The notes below the pieces were generated by a model, which worked only from the letters and a program-made list of their open reading frames with translations, ran no database searches and was not told where the DNA came from. Of a DNA stretch of 64,000 bases, positions 48,992 through 58,393 are shown one piece after another. The position numbers and the translations under genes were made by a program. Position 1 is the first letter of the stretch. Each line of letters starts with the position of its first letter. This DNA is from Sandaracinaceae bacterium (GTDB taxonomy: Bacteria > Myxococcota_A > Polyangia > Polyangiales > JAFGIB01): the NCBI GenBank assembly GCA_017881055.1, contig JADGRF010000034.1, positions 23,049 through 87,048 on the forward strand. Direction: 5' to 3'.

Positions 48992-50401
48992 CTAGATATC
49001 GATGGTCTTCCAGCTGCCCTGACGGAATTTCCACGCCATGATCGTGGTCAGCATGACCGCGTACACGGCCGCCGCGGACCACACGCCCAGAAGCCCGCCG
49101 TGCAGCACCACGCCGCACACGTACGCGACCGGCAAGAGCACGCAGAAGTGCAGGAGCAGCTCGACGATCATCACGAAGCGCGTGTTGCCCGCCCCGAACA
49201 GCGCCTGCGTCAAGATCATGCCGCAGGCGATCACGGGCCCGGTCGCACCCATCAAGCGCATCGACGACGAACCGACCGCGATCACGTGGGGCGACTTGTT
49301 GAAGATCGCGATCCAGAACTCCGGGAACATCAGCTCGTGCGTGCCCAGCACGCCGAACAGCATCGCGGCGATCTTCACGCTGCTCCACGCGTAGCGCTCG
49401 GCGCTGTCGGCATCTTTGGCACCCAGGCTCTGCGACACCAACGTGGCGGTGGAGACACCGAACGCCATGCACGAGAAGAACGTCAAGCTGAGCACGTTGA
49501 TGATGATCGTGGTCGCCGCGCCGTAGATGGATTCGGTGCCGCCTTCCTTCGCGAGCTGTGTGTCGAATAGATTCACGATCCGAATGAACAGAATGAAGCC
49601 CGTCATGACCACGGTGGTGGCAACACCCGACGGGATCGACAGGCGTGCCAGCTGCTTCATGAGCGTGGCCGAGAGCACTCCCCGCCGATACGGCTTGTAC
49701 TTGTCGCGATCGACGGGTCGCATCGAGAACGCGATCATCGCGAACAGGCCCACCCAGGACGAGATCGCCGCGGCGAGCCCCGCACCCGCAACGCCCATGT
49801 GCGGCGCGCCCGCTTCGCCGAAGATCAGCAGCCAACACAGCAGCACGTTCACGAGGTTCATGAACAGCGCCGCCCAGAAGTGCACGTACGTGCGACCGGT
49901 GCCGTCGTAGAACGATTTGTACGCGGCGGTGACGACCATCGAGACCAGGCCGACGAAGCGCCACTGGGTGTAGGCCACGCCGATCTTGATGTAGTCGGGA
50001 TCGTGCGACGTGAGACGAAACACCGCGGGAATCAGCAGGAAGCCGACGATGCTTACGACCACGCTTGCACACAGGGACAGCACCACGGCGTTCGTGAGCA
50101 CCGCGCCGCTGTCGTGCGGGTGGCTCTGGCCCTCGCGGCGACCCACCATGGCCTGCGTTCCGACCGAGATCGCGGACAGAAACCCGCCCACGGCCCACAG
50201 CAGGATCAGGGCGAAAGAGAGCATGGCTTGGCCATCGCTACGCTCGGGCTCCGGTAAAAAGCCCATGAAATACGTATCGACGAGGTTGATCGCAGTCTGC
50301 GTCAGCAGGGCCAGCATCGCTGGCACCGCCAAATACAAAATGCGCTTTACGTCTGCCAGCGCAAGAAATGTGCCTGGCTTGCCATCTGCTGCAAGCGCCA
50401 T
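48992..50401 (-). CDS. MATE family efflux transporter
   Basis: LYLAVPAMLALLTQTAINLVDTYFMGFL; twelve-TM-like pattern. Confidence 0.93.
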   Translation of the reverse strand: MALAADGKPGTFLALADVKRILYLAVPAMLALLTQTAINLVDTYFMGFLPEPERSDGQAMLSFALILLWAVGGFLSAISVGTQAMVGRREGQSHPHDSGAVLTNAVVLSLCASVVVSIVGFLLIPAVFRLTSHDPDYIKIGVAYTQWRFVGLVSMVVTAAYKSFYDGTGRTYVHFWAALFMNLVNVLLCWLLIFGEAGAPHMGVAGAGLAAAISSWVGLFAMIAFSMRPVDRDKYKPYRRGVLSATLMKQLARLSIPSGVATTVVMTGFILFIRIVNLFDTQLAKEGGTESIYGAATTIIINVLSLTFFSCMAFGVSTATLVSQSLGAKDADSAERYAWSSVKIAAMLFGVLGTHELMFPEFWIAIFNKSPHVIAVGSSSMRLMGATGPVIACGMILTQALFGAGNTRFVMIVELLLHFCVLLPVAYVCGVVLHGGLLGVWSAAAVYAVMLTTIMAWKFRQGSWKTIDI

Positions 50402-50510
50402 TGAAGGCCCGGAATGTACGGGACGGCCCGGTGTGTTGACAAGCCGTACCTCGTGGACTACGCACGCCTTCAAAATCAAGGCTCGGTACTAGACTAAAAA
50501 GGGAATCCCC

Positions 50511-51188
50511 ATGCGCCGCACGTCATTCACTGCCCTCCATACTGGCTCGCTCGCGCTCAGCGTGGTGTTTGGTCTTTTCGTATCCCTCGCAGCAGGCTGC
50601 AGCTCGCCGACGTACCCCAAGTGCGATCACGATGAGGACTGCCATAAAGGCGAGTTCTGCGTGAACAACATGTGCCAGCAGTGCCGCGGCAACAACGACT
50701 GCCCCGCCGGCCAGCAGTGCGCATCGGGTGCCTGCAACGCGATCCCCGGCTACTGCACCACCGCCAGCCAGTGCGGTCCCGGCATGGATTGCCAGAACAA
50801 CACGTGCGTCACGCAGACCCAGAGCAACCTCACGCCTCCGCCCGCGGCAGCGCCGACCGGCGGCCAGTGCGAGCTCAGCGCGGTCTACTTCGACTACGAC
50901 TCGGACTCGCTCGCCGACAGCGCACGTGATCAGCTCTCGAAGGACGCCAGCTGCGTCAAAGAGCGCAGCATCAAGGGCGTTCACCTCACGGGCATGACCG
51001 ATCCGCGCGGCACCGAAGAGTACAACCTCGCGCTCGGCGACCGTCGTGCGAAGAGCGCGCAGCAGTACTTGAAGTCGCTCGGCCTCGACGCCGACGTCAG
51101 CTACTCGTCCACGGGCGAAGAGATGGCCTCCGGCACCGACGAAGGCTCCTGGGCGAAGGATCGCCGCGTCGACTTCAAAGCCAAGTGA
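50511..51188 (+). CDS. OmpA/Pal-family lipoprotein with Cys-rich N-terminal domain
   Basis: Lipobox VSLAAGC; CDHDEDCHKGEFCVNNMCQQC repeats; OmpA motif LTGMTDPRGTEEYNLALGDRRAKSAQQYL. Confidence 0.9.
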   Translation: MRRTSFTALHTGSLALSVVFGLFVSLAAGCSSPTYPKCDHDEDCHKGEFCVNNMCQQCRGNNDCPAGQQCASGACNAIPGYCTTASQCGPGMDCQNNTCVTQTQSNLTPPPAAAPTGGQCELSAVYFDYDSDSLADSARDQLSKDASCVKERSIKGVHLTGMTDPRGTEEYNLALGDRRAKSAQQYLKSLGLDADVSYSSTGEEMASGTDEGSWAKDRRVDFKAK

Positions 51189-51232
51189 CACGAGTGACGC
51201 GAGTGACCGACCGGACGATCGCCAAGAGCGGT

Positions 51233-52075
51233 ATGTTGATTCGCACCTTCCGTGCGGTGTCACTCTGCGCCTGCGTCCTCGCAGCGTCCGGCTGCTTGAT
51301 GCTGAAGAAGGACGGCGACGAGCTACGCACGTCGATCGACGCGCAGGACAAGCGCCTCGCGCAGCTCGAAGCCGAAGTGCGCGCCAAGAACCTGGAGCTC
51401 GACGCCAAGCTCACCGAGCTGTCGAGCGGCATGGAGCGCGCGAAGAGCCTGCTCACGCGCGACAGCGCCGACGTCGGCGCCCAAGTTCAGACGCAGGCCC
51501 AGGCCATGGCCGAGCTGCAGGGCAAGATCGACGAGCTGCAGCACGCGCTCTCGGATCTCACGCAGGGCAGCGCCAAGACCATCGCCGAGCTCGACGACAA
51601 GATCGCCAAGCTCTCGACCACGAAGCCGGCTGCCGGCGGTACCGCGCCCGCCATCGACGCGAGCGAAGTGCCCGCCGATAAGATCGCGCACTTCACTGCG
51701 GCGTACGAAGCGTACCGCGGCGGTGAGCACGAAAAGGCTCGCGCGCTGTTCAACGAGTACATCACGCGCTACCCGGACGACGACAAGGCCGGCGAAGCTC
51801 AATACTGGATCGGCGCGAGCTTCCTCGTGCAGAACAAGCCCGGCACTGCGCTCGGCGAGTACCGCAAAGTCATCGCGAGCTACCCGAAGAGCCCCGCGGT
51901 CGACACCGCGCTCTACGGCATGGCCGACGCGTTCTTCCGCCTGCACGCCTGCAGCGACGCCAAAGGCGCGGTCCTCACGCTGCAGAAGCGCAAGCCGAGC
52001 AAAGCGCTCGAGCAACGCGCCGGCGAGCTACTGAAGGCGATCACCGCCGGCGGCAGCGGCTACTGCACGTCGTGA
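51233..52075 (+). CDS. CpoB/YbgF-like coiled-coil TPR protein
   Basis: Lipobox LAASGC; coiled-coil; AQYWIGASFLVQNKPGTALGEYRKVIASYPKSPAVDTALYGMA. Confidence 0.88.
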   Translation: MLIRTFRAVSLCACVLAASGCLMLKKDGDELRTSIDAQDKRLAQLEAEVRAKNLELDAKLTELSSGMERAKSLLTRDSADVGAQVQTQAQAMAELQGKIDELQHALSDLTQGSAKTIAELDDKIAKLSTTKPAAGGTAPAIDASEVPADKIAHFTAAYEAYRGGEHEKARALFNEYITRYPDDDKAGEAQYWIGASFLVQNKPGTALGEYRKVIASYPKSPAVDTALYGMADAFFRLHACSDAKGAVLTLQKRKPSKALEQRAGELLKAITAGGSGYCTS

Positions 52076-52088
52076 GCGCGACTCGCCG

Positions 52089-52511
52089 CTAACGCGCGAA
52101 GTGGTACAGCACGAGGTACACGAGCACGCCGGTGGCGAGCACGTACATCCACACCGGCAGCACCTTCGGCGCGATCTTGCGATGACGCTCGCGCTGATCG
52201 CGTAGGCCGAGAACCACCAGGTAGATCACGGCAGGTGCGATCACGAGCGCGAGGCCCACGTGCGAGATCAGCAGCGCAAAGTACGCGCTGCGCGCGAGGC
52301 CTGTGCCGGGAAACGGCGTGTTGCCGAACAGCGCGATGCGCGTCAGGTACGAGGTGAGGAAGATGGCCGACAGCGTGAACGCCGTGAGCATGAAGCGTTT
52401 GTGCGTCTGAAAGTCGCGCGCTCGGATCGCCCGGTAGCCGAGAAACACGCACGTGAACGCCGCGGCGTTGAGCAACGCGTTGAGCGTGGCCAGGTTGTAG
52501 CTGGTGATCAT
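52089..52511 (-). CDS. DUF420 membrane protein
   Basis: LNAAAFTCVFLGYRAIRARDFQTHKRFMLTAFTLSAIFLTSYL. Confidence 0.88.
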   Translation of the reverse strand: MITSYNLATLNALLNAAAFTCVFLGYRAIRARDFQTHKRFMLTAFTLSAIFLTSYLTRIALFGNTPFPGTGLARSAYFALLISHVGLALVIAPAVIYLVVLGLRDQRERHRKIAPKVLPVWMYVLATGVLVYLVLYHFAR

Positions 52512-53101
52512 GACTGGGTTTCCTGTCGCAAGAGCTGCGCGGTCGCATGCTCCAAGTCGCGAATGCCATCGCTGTCGGAGCGAAAGAAGCCTCGAATCGT
52601 GCCAGTGCCGTCGACCAACACGTAGTGCGTGCCGTGCAGCACGTTGGCCGGAGCGTTCGGCGCCGTGGGCTGCGCGTCGATCGCTTGCTTGAAGCCTTGG
52701 ACGACTACGCGCTTCACGTCGTCGAGGCCGCCGGTGAGAAACCGCCAGTTGGCTGCCGTTGCGCCGTGGTGTGCCGCGAACTCGCGCAGCTTCTCCGGCG
52801 TGTCGTGCTCCGGATCCACGCTGAACGACACGTACACGAGCCGCGGATCGTCCGGAAGACGCTTCTTCACACCCGCGAGCTGCTCGGTCAGCAGCGGACA
52901 CACGTCGGGGCACGACGTGAAGATGAAGTCGACGACCCAGACCTTCTTGGTCAGCGAGTCGCGCGTGACGGTCGCGCCCGTCTGATCGCGCAGTGAGAAC
53001 TGAGGGACCGCGCCGAAGCTCGGCAGCGGCTCGTCGCGTGTGCAGGCCGTGATGGCCAGCAGCAACAAGCCGAAGCAGAACGTGGCAGCTCGCGGCAGCA
53101 C
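52508..53101 (-). CDS. SCO1/SenC family copper chaperone
   Basis: VVDFIFTSCPDVCPLLTEQ (CxxxC), VYVSFSVDPEHDTPEKL. Confidence 0.94.
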   Translation of the reverse strand: MLPRAATFCFGLLLLAITACTRDEPLPSFGAVPQFSLRDQTGATVTRDSLTKKVWVVDFIFTSCPDVCPLLTEQLAGVKKRLPDDPRLVYVSFSVDPEHDTPEKLREFAAHHGATAANWRFLTGGLDDVKRVVVQGFKQAIDAQPTAPNAPANVLHGTHYVLVDGTGTIRGFFRSDSDGIRDLEHATAQLLRQETQS

Positions 53102-53108
53102 GGCGCCC

Positions 53109-53897
53109 TCACCTCTTACGAAAACACACGCGCACAGCCAAGAGCGTCGAGGCCAGCGCGAACGAGATCAGCACGAGCACTTCGCTCCAGACACTGTGAT
53201 CGGCGGCGAGCATACCGGCTGGCAACACGGCGCCGTAGAGGCCTCGACGCACCGCCGCCACGGCGTAGCTCATCGGGTTGACGCGTGCGATCAAGGCGAA
53301 CGCGCTGCCCGCCGGTGCAGGAAACATCGCGCCGGAGAGAATCCAGAGCGGCAACAGCACGAGGCTCATCACCACGTGATAGCCGCCGGTGGAGTCGAGC
53401 CACCACGCCACCGCAAAGCCGAGCGCACACAGCGAAAGACACGTAAAACACAGGCCCGCGCACAGCGGCAGCCACTGCATCTGACCGAAATGAAAACCCG
53501 CGAACGGCGCGAGCAGAAGGAACATGCCGCCCTGCACGAGGGCGACGGTGGATGAGCCCAGGCACTTGCCGAGCACGACGGATACGCGCGAGCCCGGCGC
53601 CACCAACACGGCCTGCAAGAAGCCGCTGTGACGATCTTCGATCACCGACATGGTCGTGAAGATCGCCGTGAAGAGCACGACCATCACGATCACGCCCGGG
53701 AAGAAGTACTCGAGGTAGCCCACCTGACTCTGACCCGGCAGACGAAACGTCGACGACATGCCGGAGCCGATCACCAGCCAGAAGATCAGCGGCTGCAGGA
53801 GCGCGCCGATCACGCGTGAACGTTCGCGCGCGAAGCGCACCAGATCGCGACGTACGAGCACGCCGATCGTAGCCAGCTCTTGCCCAAGCACCGACAT
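53109..53897 (-). CDS. ABC-2 type transporter permease
   Basis: RERSRVIGALLQPLIFWLVIGSGMSSTF; FPGVIVMVVLFTAIFTTMSVIEDR. Confidence 0.9.
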   Translation of the reverse strand: MSVLGQELATIGVLVRRDLVRFARERSRVIGALLQPLIFWLVIGSGMSSTFRLPGQSQVGYLEYFFPGVIVMVVLFTAIFTTMSVIEDRHSGFLQAVLVAPGSRVSVVLGKCLGSSTVALVQGGMFLLLAPFAGFHFGQMQWLPLCAGLCFTCLSLCALGFAVAWWLDSTGGYHVVMSLVLLPLWILSGAMFPAPAGSAFALIARVNPMSYAVAAVRRGLYGAVLPAGMLAADHSVWSEVLVLISFALASTLLAVRVCFRKR

Positions 53898-53898
53898 C

Positions 53899-54873
53899 TC
53901 AGCTCGGCTCCCCGCCGCGACCGAGCGAGCGGCCGGTCAGCTTCACGAACACGTCGGCCAGCGTCGGCCGGTGCATCGACAGCGACGCGATGCTGCCCCT
54001 CGGCAGCGCCTCGACCAAGCGCGGAATCAGCTCGTGGCCGCGCTCGCGCTCCAGCACGAGCTTGCCCTCGACCACGCGCGCTTCGAGGCCGAACTCAGCA
54101 CGAATCTGCGCCGCGACGGCGTCGGTGTCGTGCGCTTCGAGCGTGAGCACGTCGCCCGACACGCTCTGCGCGAGCTCGGCCGGTGTTCCGAGCGCGACGA
54201 TCTTGCCTTGGTCGAGCACCGCGACGCGATCACAGCGCGCGGCTTCGTCGGCGCGGTGCGTGGTCAGGAGCACGCTCACGGCGCGCCGGCTGCGCAGCTC
54301 ATCCAAACGTTGCCAGGTTCGCTGAAACGACAGCTCGTCGAGCCCCGTCGTAGGCTCATCCATGAGTAACAGCGACGGCTCGTGCAAGAGCGCGCGTGCC
54401 AGCTCGAGACGCCGCTTCATGCCGCCCGACAGCTTGCTCACAAGGTCACCCGCACGCTCGCGCAGCTGTGCGAGCTCGAGCGCGTCGTCGATGCGCGCCG
54501 CAACCTTGCTACGATCGACCTGCTGCAGCGCGGCGCTCAACGCCAAGTTCTCGCGCACGGTCAGGCGCCCGTCGAGGCTCGGCGCTTGAAACACCACGCC
54601 CATGCAGGAGCGCAGCGCACGCCCGCCTGGGGCCACTGCCACGCCGTTCCAACGCAGCTCCACCGCGTCGGGCTCGAGCAAGCCAAGCAGCACGCGCAGC
54701 GCCGTGGACTTGCCGCAGCCGTTCGGACCGAGCAGACCGAACACTTCGCCTTCACGCACCTCGAACGAGACATCGTCGAGCACGCGCGACGCGTCGCGTC
54801 CCGGCGCGGGGATTCGCGTTCGCGAATCTCGGACCCAGGAGTGTCGCAGCCCCCTAACTTCGAGGCTAGGCAT
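53899..54873 (-). CDS. ABC transporter ATP-binding protein
   Basis: GLLGPNGCGKSTALRVLLGL, LSGGMKRRLELARALL, LLLMDEPTTGLD. Confidence 0.95.
   Translation of the reverse strand: MPSLEVRGLRHSWVRDSRTRIPAPGRDASRVLDDVSFEVREGEVFGLLGPNGCGKSTALRVLLGLLEPDAVELRWNGVAVAPGGRALRSCMGVVFQAPSLDGRLTVRENLALSAALQQVDRSKVAARIDDALELAQLRERAGDLVSKLSGGMKRRLELARALLHEPSLLLMDEPTTGLDELSFQRTWQRLDELRSRRAVSVLLTTHRADEAARCDRVAVLDQGKIVALGTPAELAQSVSGDVLTLEAHDTDAVAAQIRAEFGLEARVVEGKLVLERERGHELIPRLVEALPRGSIASLSMHRPTLADVFVKLTGRSLGRGGEPS
54809..54828. repeat. Palindromic element copy C inside ABC ATPase CDS
   Basis: GGGATTCGCG-TT-CGCGAATC; encodes DSRTRIP on the minus strand. Confidence 0.75.
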
Positions 54874-54876
54874 GAC

Positions 54877-55761
54877 TCAGCCGCGCCCAGTCCAGAGCAG
54901 AGCGAGAAATAGCAGCGGCAAATAGAAGAGCGACGTGACGAACACGCCGCGGCCCCAGCGCGCGAGCGGCGCAGTCGAGAAGCCGCGCAGCGTGGCTGCG
55001 AGATAGCCACCGCCGAGCACGATCGCGACCACGAGATAGCTTGGCGAGGTCCAGTGCAGGACGCTCGGGATCACACTCACCGCGAACAGCACGATCGTCC
55101 AGAGCACGGCGTGAAGCTTCACGGCGCGCTCGCCGTACACGGCCGGCAGCACGCGGATGCCTGCCGCCACGTAGTCGTCGCGGCGAAATGACGCAAGGCC
55201 GATCACGTGCGGGATCTGCCAGAGAAACAGAATGCTGAAGAGCAGCACGCCAGGAGCGCCGATCTGTCCGGTCACCGCCGTGTAGCCCATCAGCGGCGGC
55301 AGCGCGCCCGGGATGGCGCCGACGATCAGCGCCGCGGGGCTCTGCGTCTTCATGGGGGTGTACACGGCGACGTAGCTCGTGAGCGCGAGCAAGCCGAGCA
55401 AGCCCGTGACGAAGTTCACACCAAGCGCGAGCAGCGGCACCGACACCGCGCCGAGCAAGAGGCCGAACGAGAGCGCGAGGTTGGCGTCGAGGCGACCTGC
55501 GGGCAGCGCGCGGTTGCGCGTGCGCGCCATGAGCTTATCGCTCTCGCGCTCCATGAAGCAGTTGAGCGCGTTGGCCGAAGCCACGCACAGCAGCGTGCCG
55601 AACATCATGATCGACGCGCGACCGCCCGAGATCTCACCGTGCGCGAGGCCCATGCCCGCAGCGGACGTCGCCAACACGAGCGAGGTCACGCGCGGCTTGG
55701 TCAGTGAGACCAGGTCGCGGAACGTCGGCAAAAAGCCTGATGTGGCAAGTACAGTGCTCAT
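54877..55761 (-). CDS. ctaB: Protoheme IX farnesyltransferase
   Basis: SLTKPRVTSLVLATSAAGM, NALNCFMERESDKLMARTRNRALPAGRL. Confidence 0.94.
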   Translation of the reverse strand: MSTVLATSGFLPTFRDLVSLTKPRVTSLVLATSAAGMGLAHGEISGGRASIMMFGTLLCVASANALNCFMERESDKLMARTRNRALPAGRLDANLALSFGLLLGAVSVPLLALGVNFVTGLLGLLALTSYVAVYTPMKTQSPAALIVGAIPGALPPLMGYTAVTGQIGAPGVLLFSILFLWQIPHVIGLASFRRDDYVAAGIRVLPAVYGERAVKLHAVLWTIVLFAVSVIPSVLHWTSPSYLVVAIVLGGGYLAATLRGFSTAPLARWGRGVFVTSLFYLPLLFLALLWTGRG

Positions 55762-55953
55762 GCGGTGCAACCACCCGACCGGAACCCGACAGCCGTCACT
55801 AGGTTCGCGCCGCGTGCAGCGCAAGCGTCAGGACGGCGCGCATGTTGTAGGAAAGGTCTGGCAGCGTCAAGGCGCAGCGACGTCTCCCGATACCGCGGCG
55901 AAAACCGTGCGATTTCAGGACGATGACGAGCCGCGACCGGCCGCCCGCACGCG

Positions 55954-57066
55954 CTACTTCGCGAACATCTGCAGCAGGAAGTAACCCACGATGGCGACGC
56001 CCACGCCGATCGCCAAACCCAGCATGAGCGTGGGGGTGTTCGACGTCGGGACGGTGGGCGGATCCGCCTCGTTCTGCACGACGCCGGTCTGCGCTCCAGC
56101 ACCGCCCGAGGCCGGCCGCTGCGATAGCGCTTTGGCCGCAGGCGAAGGCCGGTTCGACGCAGGCACCGCGCGCCGAGCCGCAGTATTGAGCAAGCTGTCC
56201 GCCAGGCAGCCCTTGAGCGCCTCGGCAAACTCGACCGCGCTGTCGTAGCGATTGTCAGGCTTCTTGGCGAGGGCCTTCTCGATGACCGCTTCGAGCTCCG
56301 GCGAGAACGTCTTGCCCGGGATCCTCTTGCTCAGCGGGATCGGCGGGTCCTTCACGTGCGCCTTCATGATGTCGAGCGGCGACTTGGCGTCGAACGGCAG
56401 CTTGCTCGTCAGCAGCTCGTACAGGATCAACGCCAGCGAATAGATGTCGCTGCGACGATCGATCGTCTCGCCCTGCGCTTGCTCGGGGCTCATGAACTCC
56501 GGCGTGCCGAAGACCATGCCCTGCTGCGTGAACATCATCGAGCCGCGACCCATCTGCTTCTCGCTCATCTTGGCGAGACCGAAGTCGAGCACCTTCGGAA
56601 AGTCCTTCGTGCCGCCCTGATTGGTGAGGAACACGTTCTCGGGCTTCAGATCGCGGTGCACGATGCCAGCCTTGTGCGCCTCTTCGAGCGCGCCGCAGAC
56701 CTGCACCATGATGTTGATCGCGCGATCGGCTTCCATCGGGCCGTTCTCGCGCACTTCGTGCGCCAGGTTGCGGCCCTCCAAGTAGTCCATCACGAAGTAC
56801 ACGGCGCCGTCGTCCAGCTCGCCGTATTTGTAGACGCGTGCGGTGTTCGGATGCGCGAGCTGGCTCATCGCGCGCGCTTCGCGCCGGAAGCGCGCCACCA
56901 AGTCGTCGCGCGTAGCGAAGCGCGAGTGCAGCACCTTGATCGCCACCATGCGATTCATGCTCGGCTGCTCGGCGCGATAGACCGAGCCCATGCCACCCGA
57001 ACCGATCCGGTCGACGATCACGTACTCACCGTTGTCGACCTGCTTCCCGATCAGCGGATCTGCCAC
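55954..57066 (-). CDS. Ser/Thr protein kinase, C-terminal TM anchor
   Basis: RIGSGGMGSVYRAEQ, VHRDLKPENVFL, LDFGLAKM, GTPEFMSPEQ; C-term TLMLGLAIGVGVAIVGYFLLQ. Confidence 0.94.
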   Translation of the reverse strand: MADPLIGKQVDNGEYVIVDRIGSGGMGSVYRAEQPSMNRMVAIKVLHSRFATRDDLVARFRREARAMSQLAHPNTARVYKYGELDDGAVYFVMDYLEGRNLAHEVRENGPMEADRAINIMVQVCGALEEAHKAGIVHRDLKPENVFLTNQGGTKDFPKVLDFGLAKMSEKQMGRGSMMFTQQGMVFGTPEFMSPEQAQGETIDRRSDIYSLALILYELLTSKLPFDAKSPLDIMKAHVKDPPIPLSKRIPGKTFSPELEAVIEKALAKKPDNRYDSAVEFAEALKGCLADSLLNTAARRAVPASNRPSPAAKALSQRPASGGAGAQTGVVQNEADPPTVPTSNTPTLMLGLAIGVGVAIVGYFLLQMFAK

Positions 57067-57190
57067 GTCGCGATAGTACCAAAGCAGCGACGGGCTGGCT
57101 CACTCTTCCGGTGCACCCGATCATTTTCCACGCCGAGAGGCGCTGCCGGGCGCTGCCGCCTGGAAAGTCCTGCGCTATACGTCGGCCGTC

Positions 57191-58393
57191 ATGGACGTGC
57201 GTGCCTACCCGTTCCAGCGTCTGCCGAGACTCGCCCGCAGCGATCTGCGCAGCCTGGTCTTGTTGCGGCCCTACTTGACCCAGCGCGCAATGGAACGCTG
57301 GTGCGAGGCGGCGCGACCGCTGCTCGGTCTGGGGTTCGCAAACGCGAACCCGCAACCCGAGGGCGTGGACCTACGCTGCACGATCGAGCCCCCCGAACGC
57401 CTCTCGGACGAAGAACTGCGTGCACGCCTGCGCGCACCGCTGTGCGCCTTCCTGTTCGAGGGCGGCGGCGGCGGACCACGCGACTGTCTCGTGGTCGAGG
57501 CCGATCCGGGCAGTGCAGCCCTGCTGGTCGACCGCGTGCTCGGCGGGGACGGAAGCCGCGCATTCGCGTACGCGGGCAGCTCACTCGACGACATGTCGCT
57601 CGGCGTGCTCGCGTACTTTGCCGCGCGCATGGCAGCGGCCCTCGAGGCGCGCCTTCTGCTCCGCTGTGCGCTCGCGCAACCGGATGAGCTGGTTCGCGCA
57701 CTGGGCGGCGAGGTGATGCTGGTACCGCTCCGCTGCCACGTGGCAGGACAGCTCGTGCAGCTGCGGGTAATCATCCCGAGCGCACTGCTGCTCGGCGCCC
57801 CCACGACCGCGACCACGAGCCCGACCGAAGCAGCCATCGCGCCGCCCGCATGGTTGAGCGCCGTGGCCGTCAGCTTGTGGGCCAACGCAGGTCGTTCCAC
57901 GCTGCCGCTGATGGCGGCACGAACGCTCGCGCTGGGCGACGTGGTCGTGCTCGATCACACGCACCTGGTGCGCGACGGGCTGGCCTTTCACGGCGGTGTC
58001 ACGCTGCACGTGGGCCACGGCACGGCACGTTTTCGCGCCACGGCGCGCGACCGCGAGCTCATGATCGACGACATCGAATCGGGGACAGATCGAACCATGA
58101 CCACAGGACGAACCATCCACGCACAAGAGCCCGACACCACGCAGGCGCTGGGTGGTGACACCCCCATCGAGCTCTCGGTAGAGCTCGCGCGCTTCACTGT
58201 CACGCTCGCCGAGCTGTCGCAGCTGCGCGCCGGCGATGTGCTCACGACCGGACGACGCATCGGCGAAGCCGTCACGCTGCGCGCAGGCGGGGCTCCAATC
58301 GCACACGGCGAGCTCGTCGATGTAGATGGCGAGCTCGGCGTGCGTGTGCTTGCCGTACTGCGAGGCGAGCCCGATCAGTCCGAGATCGTGTAA
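57191..58393 (+). CDS. SctQ/FliN-like SpoA-domain protein
   Basis: C-terminal PIELSVELARFTVTLAELSQLRAGDVLTTGRRIGEAVTLRAGGAPIAHGELVDVDGELGVRVL typical of SpoA. Confidence 0.8.
   Translation: MDVRAYPFQRLPRLARSDLRSLVLLRPYLTQRAMERWCEAARPLLGLGFANANPQPEGVDLRCTIEPPERLSDEELRARLRAPLCAFLFEGGGGGPRDCLVVEADPGSAALLVDRVLGGDGSRAFAYAGSSLDDMSLGVLAYFAARMAAALEARLLLRCALAQPDELVRALGGEVMLVPLRCHVAGQLVQLRVIIPSALLLGAPTTATTSPTEAAIAPPAWLSAVAVSLWANAGRSTLPLMAARTLALGDVVVLDHTHLVRDGLAFHGGVTLHVGHGTARFRATARDRELMIDDIESGTDRTMTTGRTIHAQEPDTTQALGGDTPIELSVELARFTVTLAELSQLRAGDVLTTGRRIGEAVTLRAGGAPIAHGELVDVDGELGVRVLAVLRGEPDQSEIV
57332..57358. repeat. Palindromic element copy D inside SctQ-like CDS
   Basis: GGGTTCGC-AAAC-GCGAACCC then GCAACCC; 16-mer shared with copy B. 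Confidence 0.75.
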
